From NCBI GenBank assembly GCA_031425275.1, contig JANPJA010000073.1:135912-199911 (forward strand): DNA of 64,000 nucleotides. Direction: 5' to 3'. The first letter of the stretch is position 1. Every line of letters starts with the position of its first letter. The DNA comes from JAIVGV01 sp031425275. Its GTDB lineage: Bacteria; Acidobacteriota; Blastocatellia; Pyrinomonadales; Pyrinomonadaceae. The notes below the pieces were generated by a model. That model was not told the DNA's origin. It saw only the letters and a program-made list of their open reading frames with translations, and did no database searches. The position numbers and the translations under genes were made by a program. Positions 17,061-29,799 of this stretch are shown here, in pieces.

Positions 17061-17123
17061 GCGTGTGCCATCGTCGCACGCGGTTCGCCGTCAGATCAAC
17101 CGGGGCCGCGGGCCGTCCGGCCG

Positions 17124-21287
<4,164 letters not shown>

Positions 21288-21546
21288 GGATGGCGGTGGC
21301 CCGGGCCGAGAGGGCGAACTGGGTGCGGCGGCGCGCGGGCAGTGCGGGGGTCGTCAGGTTGGCGGCGCGTGTGTCGAAGTGGGGCCGGCGGGCGAGTGAT
21401 AAACTCCGCTGGCCGAATGGTTTCGGGAGCGCCGCGGTGAAGCAGCGGGGCGGCGCGGTGATGAACCGAAAACGGCTACGGACGAAAACGGGAGCAAGAT
21501 AGTTCGGCGGGGCACAAAAGTCAACAGATTTAGTAAGTTGTGTAAA

Positions 21547-21593
21547 CCCCAAGTAGAGATGTCCCCTATTTGCGCCAAGTAGAGATGTCCCCT
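21547..21593 (+). repeat. Left double terminal repeat of the ISNCY-type element
   Basis: Two direct copies of CCAAGTAGAGATGTCCCCT, 7 bp apart. The transposase stop codon lies between them, so the last residues (GDISTW) are encoded by the inner copy. Confidence 0.85.
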
Positions 21594-22897
21594 CGCTTCT
21601 CCCTCGCCGCGATAGAGTTCTCCGAGTAATCGAAGTTCCGCCACGGGTGTGACTGAGGCACGGGGCCGTACTTGCGCTTCGCCTTGGGAGGTGATCGGGA
21701 GAGCGCCGCGTCAAGCAGCTTCGTCTCGGTGACCTGTGCCTGCCGCCGTTCCTGCTCCCGATGGATGGTGTAGCCGAGCGGCCGGCCCCGGTACTCGATG
21801 CTTACCTCGCCGCCGCTCGTTTCTCTGACTTCGACGCGCGCGCCGCGCATCGTGTAAGCCGCCCGCCGCGTGCTGATCTGATAGATCACGTTTTGGTAAG
21901 AGAGCGTCAGGTTCTTCGATAAAGTGCGCCGCTCGCACAAAGTCAGGACGCGGTCGAGAACTTCTCTCGGCTCAAGCGCACGGTGGGCATCTTCCTCAGA
22001 GCGTGGGGCGACGGCGAAGCGCGCATTGAAGTCGGCGATGAACTCCGGCAGGTACGCATGCGCCGCCTCGACCGAGGAGACTGAGCGCAGTCGCAGTTCT
22101 TTGACCAGCCGATCCTGCAAGGTCTGGTTCGCCCGCTCGACCCGGCCTTTAGCTTGAGGCGAGTGCGCGCAGATTAACTCGATCTCCAGCTCTTTCATCG
22201 CCCGCCCGAACTGCGTGAGCCCCGTCCCCGAGAGCGCTTCGGGAAGGTTGACGCGAAAGACCGAGAACTTATCGGAGTAAAAGGCTCGCGGCTTGCCGTG
22301 CAAAGTAATGTAGGAGCGCACCGCCGCGAAGTAGTCGAAGGTCGTCTCGGCGGGGGCGAACGAGAGGTGCATGAGGCGGGAGGTCGCGTCGTCAACCATC
22401 ACTAAGAGCGTACACTTCGGGGCGCGCCCCTCGAACCAGTCGTGCGGCGAGCCGTCGATCTGGATGAGTTCGCCGACCCGTGCGCGCCGCTCTCTCATCT
22501 GATGGATGACGGCCCGGCGCGCACGCCGCGGCTGCCACAGCCCTTCCCGGATCATCAACTGTCGCAGCGACTCCAAGCTGATCGGCAGTCCGTGATGCTC
22601 GACGAGCTTTTCGTGGGCGAGCGTCGGCCCGAAGTCCGAGTAGAGAGTGTGCAGCAACTCGCGCACTTGACCGGTGACCTCTGCCGGGAGCCGGTTGTTC
22701 GAGGGGCGTCCGCGCCGCTTCGAGCGGAGCGCATGAACGCCCGCCATCTTGTAAGCCCGGCATAGTCGCTTGACCTGACGCCGGGAAAGCGACAGTAGGT
22801 CGGCCGCTTGCGCTTGCGTGAGAGTCTTGCGGCAAGCCCGCTGAATGACTTCGAGGCGTGACAGTTCTCGCTGGCTCATCGGTAGTATGTCGCTCAC
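21566..22897 (-). CDS. ISNCY-family transposase
   Basis: A 443-aa DDE transposase. The N-terminus has two helix-turn-helix-like parts (LTQAQAADLLSLSRRQVKRL and KRRGRPSNNRLPAEVTGQVR). The integrase core has catalytic Asp in LIQIDGSPHDWF, Asp in AFYSDKFSVFRVN, and Glu in AKGRVERANQTLQDR. A C-terminal basic domain follows. It starts with GTG at 22897 after GGACGGAG; an ATG six codons later (MSQREL) is an alternative. It is intact, so the element may still be active. An imperfect hairpin upstream (22911-22943) could protect it from read-in translation. Confidence 0.9.
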   Translation of the reverse strand: MSDILPMSQRELSRLEVIQRACRKTLTQAQAADLLSLSRRQVKRLCRAYKMAGVHALRSKRRGRPSNNRLPAEVTGQVRELLHTLYSDFGPTLAHEKLVEHHGLPISLESLRQLMIREGLWQPRRARRAVIHQMRERRARVGELIQIDGSPHDWFEGRAPKCTLLVMVDDATSRLMHLSFAPAETTFDYFAAVRSYITLHGKPRAFYSDKFSVFRVNLPEALSGTGLTQFGRAMKELEIELICAHSPQAKGRVERANQTLQDRLVKELRLRSVSSVEAAHAYLPEFIADFNARFAVAPRSEEDAHRALEPREVLDRVLTLCERRTLSKNLTLSYQNVIYQISTRRAAYTMRGARVEVRETSGGEVSIEYRGRPLGYTIHREQERRQAQVTETKLLDAALSRSPPKAKRKYGPVPQSHPWRNFDYSENSIAAREKRGDISTWRK

Positions 22898-22910
22898 TGG
22901 CTCCGTCCCT

Positions 22911-22943
22911 TTCGTGCTGAAGTTGGTACTTCAGTAGCACGAA
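22911..22943 (-). promoter_or_regulatory. Hairpin in the transposase leader
   Basis: A 12-bp inverted repeat (TTCGTGCTGAAG and CTTCAG-TA-GCACGAA) with a 2-base bulge and 6-base loop, 14 bases before the GTG start. It may be an operator or a leader hairpin limiting transposase expression; this is inference. Confidence 0.45.
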
Positions 22944-22944
22944 A

Positions 22945-22988
22945 GGTGACATCTCTACTTGGGAGAAAGGGGACATTACTACTTGGGG
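22945..22988 (-). repeat. Right double terminal repeat of the ISNCY-type element
   Basis: Inner copy 22945-22963 (one mismatch to the left inner copy) and outer copy 22968-22988, which reads ACTACTTGGGG at its tip. The outer copy differs from the left one at two bases. Confidence 0.8.
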
Positions 22989-23809
22989 CTAACATGACTT
23001 TGGAAGAGGTGTACCGCCTGCCGTTGCGCGCCACCGAAGGATTGACCCGCTCGCTCCTGCGTCTGCTCGGCCTGAAGTTGAGCGTGCCCTGTTACACGAC
23101 CTTGTGCCGTCGTCGCCGCTCTTTGGATGTCGGGTTGCCGCGCCTTCGGAAGTCGGAACCGTTGCACATGGTGGTGGACTCGACGGGTATCAAGGTCTAT
23201 GGCGAGGGCGAGTGGAAGGTGCGTCAGCACGGGTACTCGCGCCGCCGCACCTGGCGCAAACTCCACCTCGGCGTGGACGAGACGACGGGCGAAGTAGTGG
23301 CGGCGGTGGTGACGACCAACTCGTTCAAGGACTCGCAACTGCTGCCCGACTTGCTCGACCAGGTCGAGGGCGAGATTAGCCAAGTCAGCGCCGACGGTGC
23401 CTACGACAGCCGTAACTGTTATGAAGCGATCCGCGAGAGAGAAGCGCGCGCGGCGATCCCGCCGCAGAAGCGGGCGCGCATCTGGCAGCACGGTAACACG
23501 AAAGCCGAACGCCACATCCGTGATGAGAACCTGAGAGCCATCCGCCGCGCGGGGCGCGCGCAGTGGAAACGAGAGAGCGACTACCATCGGCGCTCTCTGG
23601 CCGAGACGGCTGTCTTTCGCGTCAAGATGATCTTTGGTGAGCGCGTCGGTGCGCGCAGCTTTGAAGGACAGGCCGCGCAACTGTTGGTGCGATGCGCGAC
23701 GTTGAACCGGATGACGCACCTCGGGATGCCGGACAGTTACGCGGTCGCGGCGTAAGAGCAGTTCAGTTGGAGAATGGGCTGCGCTCATCACTATTTATGC
23801 AACAACGCC
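22989..23809 (+). mobile_element. 5'-truncated IS5-family (IS903-like) element
   Basis: It begins at the outer edge of the ISNCY-type element and ends with a terminal repeat at ~23790-23809 (CTATTTATGCAACAACGCCC), which resembles the right inverted repeat of IS903-group elements. The left end and the first ~70 transposase codons are absent. The sequence left of the ISNCY element (21288-21546) does not contain them. Confidence 0.7.
22994..23755 (+). pseudogene. IS5-family transposase, N-terminally truncated
   Basis: About 253 residues remain of an expected ~320. Homology begins immediately after the ISNCY boundary (EEVYRLPLRATEGLTRSLLR). All catalytic residues survive: Asp in LHMVVDSTGIKVYG, Asp in VSADGAYDSRNCYEAI, and Glu in RRSLAETAVFRVKMIFGERV. 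The signature SRRRTWRKLHLGVDE is also present. An in-frame start exists inside the neighbouring IS end, but the DNA-binding N-terminus is missing, so it is almost certainly inactive. No frameshifts or internal stops were seen, suggesting the truncation is recent. Confidence 0.8.
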
Positions 23810-24013
23810 CTTCCAAGGTTAGAATCTCGATCCTCCCACTACAATTTCTATCGAAATACCGGCTGCCGGCATCGGCGGCCGGTTCTCGTCTGGGGCATAT
23901 TTGGGGCAAGAATTCCGAGATAACGAATGTGACGCGATGGTAGAAGATAGCAACAGAAGAAAATGGCCTGATTTTCGTGCGTGGCTGCATATCGCGGGAA
24001 ATCAAGCGGTTAG
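23810..24013. other. Intergenic scar sequence
   Basis: A ~200-bp low-complexity-free stretch of lower GC after the IS5 terminal repeat. No coding frame recognised. GGTTAGAATCTCGATCC near 23817 faintly resembles a tRNA T-arm, but no tRNA can be folded. Confidence 0.4.
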
Positions 24014-24124
24014 GTTAGTGAGCGTGGAAGGGACTGCCCCTGCCACGGCTCGCGCTTCGACTGCCGCGACGGCCACGTCGTCAACGGCCCGGCCATCAAA
24101 GGTCTAGCCGAGGCTGCCGAGTGA
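24014..24124 (+). pseudogene. Fragment of a Rieske [2Fe-2S] protein
   Basis: The frame 24014-24124 reads DCPCHGSRFDCRDGHVVNGP, then AIKGL and a stop. This is the second cluster-binding box of a Rieske domain (C-P-C-H-G-S-x-F-D) with its usual DGxVxxGPA continuation. The first box (C-x-H) and everything upstream are missing, and an in-frame TAG stands at 24011. It is a decayed remnant of a Rieske ferredoxin or oxidoreductase subunit in the mobile-element scar, too short to be functional. Confidence 0.75.
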
Positions 24125-24158
24125 CCGCCTGACCGGACAGAGCGCGGTGTGGGACAGA

Positions 24159-24194
24159 GTTCGACCCGGCGAGTGTGAGTGCGCCGGGTCGAAC
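24159..24194. terminator. Strong hairpin after the Rieske fragment
   Basis: A perfect 13-bp stem (24159-24171 with 24182-24194) with a 10-base loop. No T run on either side. Possibly the old terminator of the lost Rieske gene. Confidence 0.45.
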
Positions 24195-24538
24195 CCACTT
24201 GATGGTGCAAAGCTTGTTCACACTGCGAACTCCCTTCGCAACCGGGAGCATTCTCGTATCTCGCCCGCAGACTAACCAACCCGGTTCAAATCTGAAGCCA
24301 AGTGCTAAGCAACTATCCAACCAAGCATTCCACTTTACCCAACCGGTCTAGCCTGAAGCGACATCGAATCGGTGTTTATCGGCGGTGAAGTTGATTTCAT
24401 CGCTTCCGGGCGGATGGCATAGGAGTTGATAGTTGATTATGGGGTGAGGGCCAACCTTATTGTCCCGGATACATCAAATTTGATTCCCCCGTCATAGCAG
24501 AAGAACCGGCAGGGTTTAGTTAGAAAGCTGTCAAGAGA
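24195..24538. other. Upstream region of the mosaic secreted protein
   Basis: A ~345-bp stretch with no gene recognised. It should contain the promoter of the 1725-aa gene. Palindromic CAAATTTG lies at ~24476. No strong Shine-Dalgarno sequence precedes the ATG (TCAAGAGA only). Confidence 0.4.
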
Positions 24539-27500
24539 ATGAAAACCTCGCACCAAGGATACGTGCGCCGCTTGCGCGTTCCGAAACAGCGTCGTGTCGC
24601 GGCCCTTCTGCTGTTGCTCGCCTGTGCCGCCCTCTACCCCTCGACGTTGGCCACGACCTCGACGCTCGCGGGCGCGGCCGGCTCTCGCGTGGTTTCGACG
24701 GGCCGGACGCCGAACTTCGCCGGCGTCGCCGTCGCGGCCGCCCCCAACGAGATACCGATCTACGGCCAGCCCTACGACGGCCGCGCGGTCGAAGTCAGCT
24801 CGAAGATACAGGGCGGGATACAGTATGACCGCGAGGCGGCCGACGACTTCGACCTGAATGCCACGATCACGCGCGTCCTCGTGCGCGGCGGGCGCGGCGG
24901 CTACAACATGCCGCCGAACCCGATCTACTACGGCGTTTACGTGCGCTTCTACGACGGTACACAGGGCATGCCCGGCGCGCTGCAAGTAGAACACTACCTG
25001 CCGGCCGGCACGCCCGGCGTCGTGTTCAACGCATCGCAGCCCGGCAACTTCGACATCACCCTCCCCACGCCCTTCAATGCCGCCGGCAAACATTTTCTCT
25101 CCGTCCAGCCGGTGTTCGGCGGTTCGGAGACGTGGGCGGTGTCGAGCGGCAACTACCCGAACGTGCGCGGCGCGGCGTGGGTCAAGCGGGATCGGGCGGC
25201 GAACGCTCCGTGGGCCGGGGCGAGCATCGCGGGCAGACCGAACGACATGTCGTTCGACCTGTTCGGCACGCTCCTGACCGGGCCGCGCCTCGACACGCTG
25301 TCGCCCAACCCCGTCTCGCGCAGCGGCCTCGTCCGCGTCAGCGGGGCCAACTTCGGCGCCGCGCGGGGCGCCAGCCAGTTGACCATAGACGGCAAGCAGT
25401 CGCAGTACATCGCACACTGGTCGGACAACCTGATCGTCGCCTACGTGCCCGAAGCCTCGACGATAGGCGACGTGCCCGTGAGCATTACGACCGCCGCCGG
25501 CACGGGGAGCGCGACGCTCGGCGTCACGACCCGCCCCGCGGACGGGCGCATCCGCTGGCGCTTCACCGTCGCCGGCGACTACGTGCCGCGCCGCGCCGAG
25601 GTCGGCCCCGACGGCACCGTCTATATCAACGACGTGCTCGGCAGGCTCTACGCGCTCACGCCGGACGGCGGGTTGAAGTGGGTCTTCCAAGCCGGCCTGA
25701 TCGGGGCCATGGGACCCGTCTCAGTTGGCGGGGACGGGACGATTTACATCGCCGGCCTCGTGCCGAGGGACCCGGGGACGACGTGTGAGGCCAGCCAGTT
25801 CCTCGTCAACGTCGAGGGCATCTTCGCCGTCCGCCCCGACGGCACGCGGAAGTGGCTCTTCGATAAGACGTGCGACGATCTGCTCTCCGGCCCGAACGTC
25901 GGGCCGGACGGGAACATTCACGTCGTCACCGACGCCACCGGCATCGGGGCCTTCGCCTTGAAACCCGACGGCACGCTCGCCCACGCCCCCACGGGCCGCT
26001 TCGGCGTGGACGGCGCGCAGGGCACGGAGATCGTCTTCGGCCCCGCCGCGCCGGGGCAGGCCCCGACGCAGAAGTACTTCCAGTACGAGTCGGGCGGCCT
26101 CTTCGGCTACACGCTTGAGGGGCAGCGCGTCTTCCTCTACGCGATCAACGCCGTCGGGATCACCCAGCCCGTCGCGGGCCAGCAGACCGGCACCATCTAC
26201 ACGACCACTGACAACCAGACGGCGGGCCGCTTCTTCGCCGTCTCGCCGCAGGGCGCGCTGCGCTGGGTGTCGCCCATCCGCCCCGTCAGCCGCCTCTCCA
26301 TCCCGGACGCGCCGCCGAGCGAGTCGGCCGTTTACATCGTGCAGGATCAGTACCGGCTCCACCGCGTCAATCCGGCGGACGGCTCCGTCGTCTGGACTTT
26401 CATCGACGGGGAGACTCTCTACGACCCCGTCGCCAGCCCCGACGACCGCCTCGTCCTGTTGGGCGGGCGCATCAACGTCGGGCAGCCCGGTTTCTTCGAG
26501 GCCGTCTCGAACGACGGGCGCAAGCTCTGGAAGCAGTATTTACCGAACGAGCCGGGCTTCGGCGACGGCGGGCAGGTCATGCCAAACACCCGCGCGCGCT
26601 TCACCGCCGACGGTCAGACCGCCTACATCGCGGCCGACGTGCTGGGCGATAATCGAACCGAGTCGAACCCGGTCTATTCCTTCTTCTACGCGCTCGACAC
26701 GTCGGACGACAACGTGCCCGTCAACCGACCGCCGACGGCGACGGTGACGAGCCCGCTGCCGAACTCAAGCGTCCCCGTCCGCACCGAGATCAACTTCACG
26801 GCCCGGGCCGAGGACGACGCTCAGATCGCGCGCGTCGATTTTTACTACAACCACAACGGCTTCCAAACTCTGCTCGGCTCGGACACGACGCCGGACGCCG
26901 GCGGCATCTACGGCGTCAAGTTCACGCCGCCCGATCAGGGAACCTACGGCCTCTTCGCCGCCGCCTACGACGCGGGGGGCTTGCGCGGCGACTCGCCGCT
27001 CGTCACCATCACGGCGAGCAGCCAACCGCCCACCGTCTCGTGGGTAAGCCCCGCCGGCGGTTCGACCTTCGCCGCGCCCGCCGGGCTCACGCTCGTGGCG
27101 CGCGCCGCGGACTCGGACGGAACCGTCGCCGGAGTCGAGTTCAGGAGCTATCAGGCCGGTGTCAGCGGCTCCAACGTCATCGGCTCCGACGCGACGCCGG
27201 ACGCCGGCGGTAACTACCAGATCGAGTGGGCGAATCCGCCGCAGGGCACGCACGAACTCACGGCTACGGCGATTGATAACAGCGGCCTCAGCCGGAGCGC
27301 GGTCGTCACCGTCACCGTCGGCCCGGCCGCGACGCCCGTCTATACAATCGGCGGCACGGTGCGCGACCCCGCCGGCTCGCCCATGTCCGGCGTGAGCGTG
27401 ACGCTCGGAAACTCAAGCTCGGCGACGGCGACCACGGGCGCCGACGGCTCCTACCTGTTCAGCGATCTGCAAGGCGGGGGCAGCTACTCCGTGACCCCGT

Positions 27501-29716
27501 TTAAGGCGGCATACTCGTTCTCGCCCCCGCAGCTCGTTTTCAACAACCTCGGCGCGAACCAGACGGCCAACTTCACCGGCGCGCGTAACTCGTATGCCGT
27601 GAGCGGTCAGATCAAAGACAACCACAACGTCGCGCTCGTGGGCGTGACCGTCACCCTGAGTGGCGGTCAGGCGGCCGCCACGACCACCGACGCGAACGGC
27701 AACTACTCGTTCCCGTCCGTCGCGGCCGGAGGCGACTATGTCGTCACGCCCTCGCGTGTGAACTACACGTTCGCGCCGGCCAACGCGACGCTCACGAACC
27801 TGTCGGCCGATCAGGCCGCGAACTTCTCCGGCACGCTCAACACGCACGGCATCAGCGGGCGCGTGACGGAGAACGGCAACAGCCTCGCCGGCGTGACCGT
27901 CACGCTCACCGGCGCGCAGTCAGGGACGGCGACGACCGACGCGGGCGGCAACTACTCGTTCACAAATCTCGCGGCGGGCGGCAACTACATCGTCACGCCG
28001 GGCCTGTCTAACTACACGTTCGCGCCCGCGTCGCGCGCGTTCAATAGTCTTTCGGCCAACCAGACGGGCGACTTCGCGGGCACGCTCGACACGCACGTTA
28101 TCTCTGGGCGGATCGTTGCCGGCAACAACAACGGCCTCGCGGGCGTCGCCGTCGCGCTCACGGGCGCGCAGTCCGGCTCGACGCGGACGGATGCCGACGG
28201 CAGCTACTCGTTCGTCGGACTCCCGGCGGGAGGGAACTACACCGTCACGCCGTCGCCGGCTAGCTACATGTTCGCGCCCGCGTCACGCACGTTCAACCAA
28301 CTGGGCGGCAATCAGTCCGCCGACTTCGCGGCCACGCCGCTGACCTTCACTCTGAGCGGCCGCGTGGCGCAGGGCGAAACCGGACTCGCGGGGTTGACGG
28401 TCACGATATCCGGCGACCGGACGGGGACGACAACTACCGACGCACAGGGTAACTACTCGTTCGGTAATCTGCCCTCGGGCGGCAGCATCGTGGTCACCCC
28501 GTCCGGGGCAAACTACACCTTCGCACCGCCGAGCCAGTCGATTAACATCGACGGGGTTCGCGCCGGAGTTAACTTTGCGGCCGTGCCCGTCCCGAACGTG
28601 ATCCAGTTCAGCGCCCAGAGCTACCAGTTCTCCGAGGCCGACGGCCGCGCCACGATTACGGTGACCCGCGCCGGTGACACCTCCGGGGCGGCGTCCGTCG
28701 TGTTCCAGACCACGGATGACCCGGAGGCCGTGCCCTGCGTCACGGTCAACAGCAAGGCTTACGCCCGGTGCGATTACGCCACCACCGTGGAGACGCTGAG
28801 CTGGGCGGCCGGCGACGCGCGGCCGAAGACCGTCGTCATCCCGCTCATCGACGACTCCCGGGCGGAAGGCAACGAGACCTTACAGATCAAACTCTCAGGC
28901 CCACAGGGCGGGTTAGTCGGGGGCGTCGGGACTGCGGCGCTAACGATCCAGGACACGGAGGCGGCGGAGGGAACAAACCCCCTCGGCGATAACGGGTTCT
29001 TCGTGCGGATGCAGTATCTCGACTTCCTCTCCCGTGAGCCGGAGGCGGGCGAGCCGTGGACGAACGTCTTGAACAACTGCCCCGACGCCAACAACGATCC
29101 GGCCTGCGACCGGAGGCTGGTTTCGTCGGCCTTCTTCCAGTCGCCGGAGTTCCAGCTCAAGGGGCTTTACACGTTCCTCTTCTACAAGGCTGCGTTCGGG
29201 CGGCTTCCCGAGTACGGGGAGATCATCCCCGACATGAGGAGCGTGGCCGGGCAGACGGGCGCGGAAGTTTTCCAGAAGCGCGCGGCCTACGCCACGGCCT
29301 TCGCGCAGCGGCCGGAGTTCACACAGCTCTACGGGCCGATGACTGACCTGCAGTACGTGGACGCGCTGCTGGGCCGCTACGGGTTGCAGCAGATCACGAC
29401 CGAGGTGCCGGCCGACCCGGAGGGGGCGGGTCAGGTGACGCTGACGAGGGAGCAATTGGCGAGCGCGCTCACCGACAACTCTTTGACGCGGGCGCAGGTC
29501 TTGCGGGCGGTGGTGCAGAGCGGCGAGGCGGACGCGGCCGAGTACCACGGGGCGTTCGTGGCCATGCAGTACTACGGCTACCTGCGGAGGACGCCGGAGC
29601 AGTCGGGGTACGACGCATGGCTCAGGGTGATCAGGCAAGACCCGTCGAACGTGAGAATGATGGTCGATGGGTTCGTCAACTCGCAGGAGTACCGCCTCCG
29701 GTTCGGCCAGCCGTAA
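24539..29716 (+). CDS. 1725-aa secreted mosaic protein with PQQ-like propeller, Ig, Calx-beta and DUF4214 domains
   Basis: Domains in order: signal peptide (~1-45); an unnamed N-terminal beta domain (55-240); an IPT/TIG domain (PRLDTLSPNPVSRSGLVRVS, ~250-330); and a PQQ-like beta-propeller (VGPDGTVYINDVLGRLYALT, ~335-730). Next come two bacterial Ig-like domains (~735-925) and five ~83-residue carboxypeptidase-regulatory-like repeats (~934-1350), with recurrent GNYSF and YTFAP. A Calx-beta domain (~1350-1475) and a DUF4214-like C-terminus (FVRMQYLDFLSREPEAG and FVAMQYYGYLRRTPEQSGYD) complete it. It is probably a cell-surface or extracellular protein for adhesion or polymer binding. A strong terminator follows. 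Confidence 0.85.
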   Translation: MKTSHQGYVRRLRVPKQRRVAALLLLLACAALYPSTLATTSTLAGAAGSRVVSTGRTPNFAGVAVAAAPNEIPIYGQPYDGRAVEVSSKIQGGIQYDREAADDFDLNATITRVLVRGGRGGYNMPPNPIYYGVYVRFYDGTQGMPGALQVEHYLPAGTPGVVFNASQPGNFDITLPTPFNAAGKHFLSVQPVFGGSETWAVSSGNYPNVRGAAWVKRDRAANAPWAGASIAGRPNDMSFDLFGTLLTGPRLDTLSPNPVSRSGLVRVSGANFGAARGASQLTIDGKQSQYIAHWSDNLIVAYVPEASTIGDVPVSITTAAGTGSATLGVTTRPADGRIRWRFTVAGDYVPRRAEVGPDGTVYINDVLGRLYALTPDGGLKWVFQAGLIGAMGPVSVGGDGTIYIAGLVPRDPGTTCEASQFLVNVEGIFAVRPDGTRKWLFDKTCDDLLSGPNVGPDGNIHVVTDATGIGAFALKPDGTLAHAPTGRFGVDGAQGTEIVFGPAAPGQAPTQKYFQYESGGLFGYTLEGQRVFLYAINAVGITQPVAGQQTGTIYTTTDNQTAGRFFAVSPQGALRWVSPIRPVSRLSIPDAPPSESAVYIVQDQYRLHRVNPADGSVVWTFIDGETLYDPVASPDDRLVLLGGRINVGQPGFFEAVSNDGRKLWKQYLPNEPGFGDGGQVMPNTRARFTADGQTAYIAADVLGDNRTESNPVYSFFYALDTSDDNVPVNRPPTATVTSPLPNSSVPVRTEINFTARAEDDAQIARVDFYYNHNGFQTLLGSDTTPDAGGIYGVKFTPPDQGTYGLFAAAYDAGGLRGDSPLVTITASSQPPTVSWVSPAGGSTFAAPAGLTLVARAADSDGTVAGVEFRSYQAGVSGSNVIGSDATPDAGGNYQIEWANPPQGTHELTATAIDNSGLSRSAVVTVTVGPAATPVYTIGGTVRDPAGSPMSGVSVTLGNSSSATATTGADGSYLFSDLQGGGSYSVTPFKAAYSFSPPQLVFNNLGANQTANFTGARNSYAVSGQIKDNHNVALVGVTVTLSGGQAAATTTDANGNYSFPSVAAGGDYVVTPSRVNYTFAPANATLTNLSADQAANFSGTLNTHGISGRVTENGNSLAGVTVTLTGAQSGTATTDAGGNYSFTNLAAGGNYIVTPGLSNYTFAPASRAFNSLSANQTGDFAGTLDTHVISGRIVAGNNNGLAGVAVALTGAQSGSTRTDADGSYSFVGLPAGGNYTVTPSPASYMFAPASRTFNQLGGNQSADFAATPLTFTLSGRVAQGETGLAGLTVTISGDRTGTTTTDAQGNYSFGNLPSGGSIVVTPSGANYTFAPPSQSINIDGVRAGVNFAAVPVPNVIQFSAQSYQFSEADGRATITVTRAGDTSGAASVVFQTTDDPEAVPCVTVNSKAYARCDYATTVETLSWAAGDARPKTVVIPLIDDSRAEGNETLQIKLSGPQGGLVGGVGTAALTIQDTEAAEGTNPLGDNGFFVRMQYLDFLSREPEAGEPWTNVLNNCPDANNDPACDRRLVSSAFFQSPEFQLKGLYTFLFYKAAFGRLPEYGEIIPDMRSVAGQTGAEVFQKRAAYATAFAQRPEFTQLYGPMTDLQYVDALLGRYGLQQITTEVPADPEGAGQVTLTREQLASALTDNSLTRAQVLRAVVQSGEADAAEYHGAFVAMQYYGYLRRTPEQSGYDAWLRVIRQDPSNVRMMVDGFVNSQEYRLRFGQP
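27339..28590 (+). repeat. Five tandem ~250-bp in-gene repeats
   Basis: Unit starts lie near 27339, 27590, 27841, 28090 and 28340. Each encodes a carboxypeptidase-regulatory-like beta-sandwich with the phrases SGRV, GVTVTL, GNYSF and YTFAP. Units 2-4 are the most alike, which suggests expansion by duplication. Confidence 0.85.
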
Positions 29717-29737
29717 CTTGAAGGCCAACCCCCAGGC

Positions 29738-29786
29738 AACGAGAGCGGCGCACGGATACGAGTCCCGTGCGCCGCTCTCGTTTTAT
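29738..29786 (+). terminator. Terminator of the mosaic protein gene
   Basis: An 18-bp GC-rich stem (29738-29755 with 29765-29782) running into TTTT. It sits between convergent genes. Confidence 0.9.
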
Positions 29787-29799
29787 AAGGGTCAGGTTG

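Larger units (their letters stand above)
21547..22988. mobile_element. ISNCY-type insertion sequence, ~1.44 kb
   Basis: Bounded by ~21-bp outer inverted repeats starting CCCCAAGTAG (21547-21567 and 22968-22988) with two mismatches between the ends. Each end carries a second, internal copy (21575-21593 and 22945-22963). One full-length transposase gene lies on the minus strand. No target-site duplication is evident (flanks TGTAAA and CTAACA). Its right edge coincides with the truncated start of an IS5-family transposase, suggesting insertion into or deletion against an older element. Confidence 0.85.

Noticed and set aside
23815..23850. Possible tRNA 3' end / attachment site
   Set aside because: GGTTAGAATC resembles a T-loop by chance; no matching second copy or integrase nearby.
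24250..24310. tRNA-like GGTTCAAATCT near 24290
   Set aside because: Flanking bases cannot form the T-stem, and no acceptor, D or anticodon arms are found.
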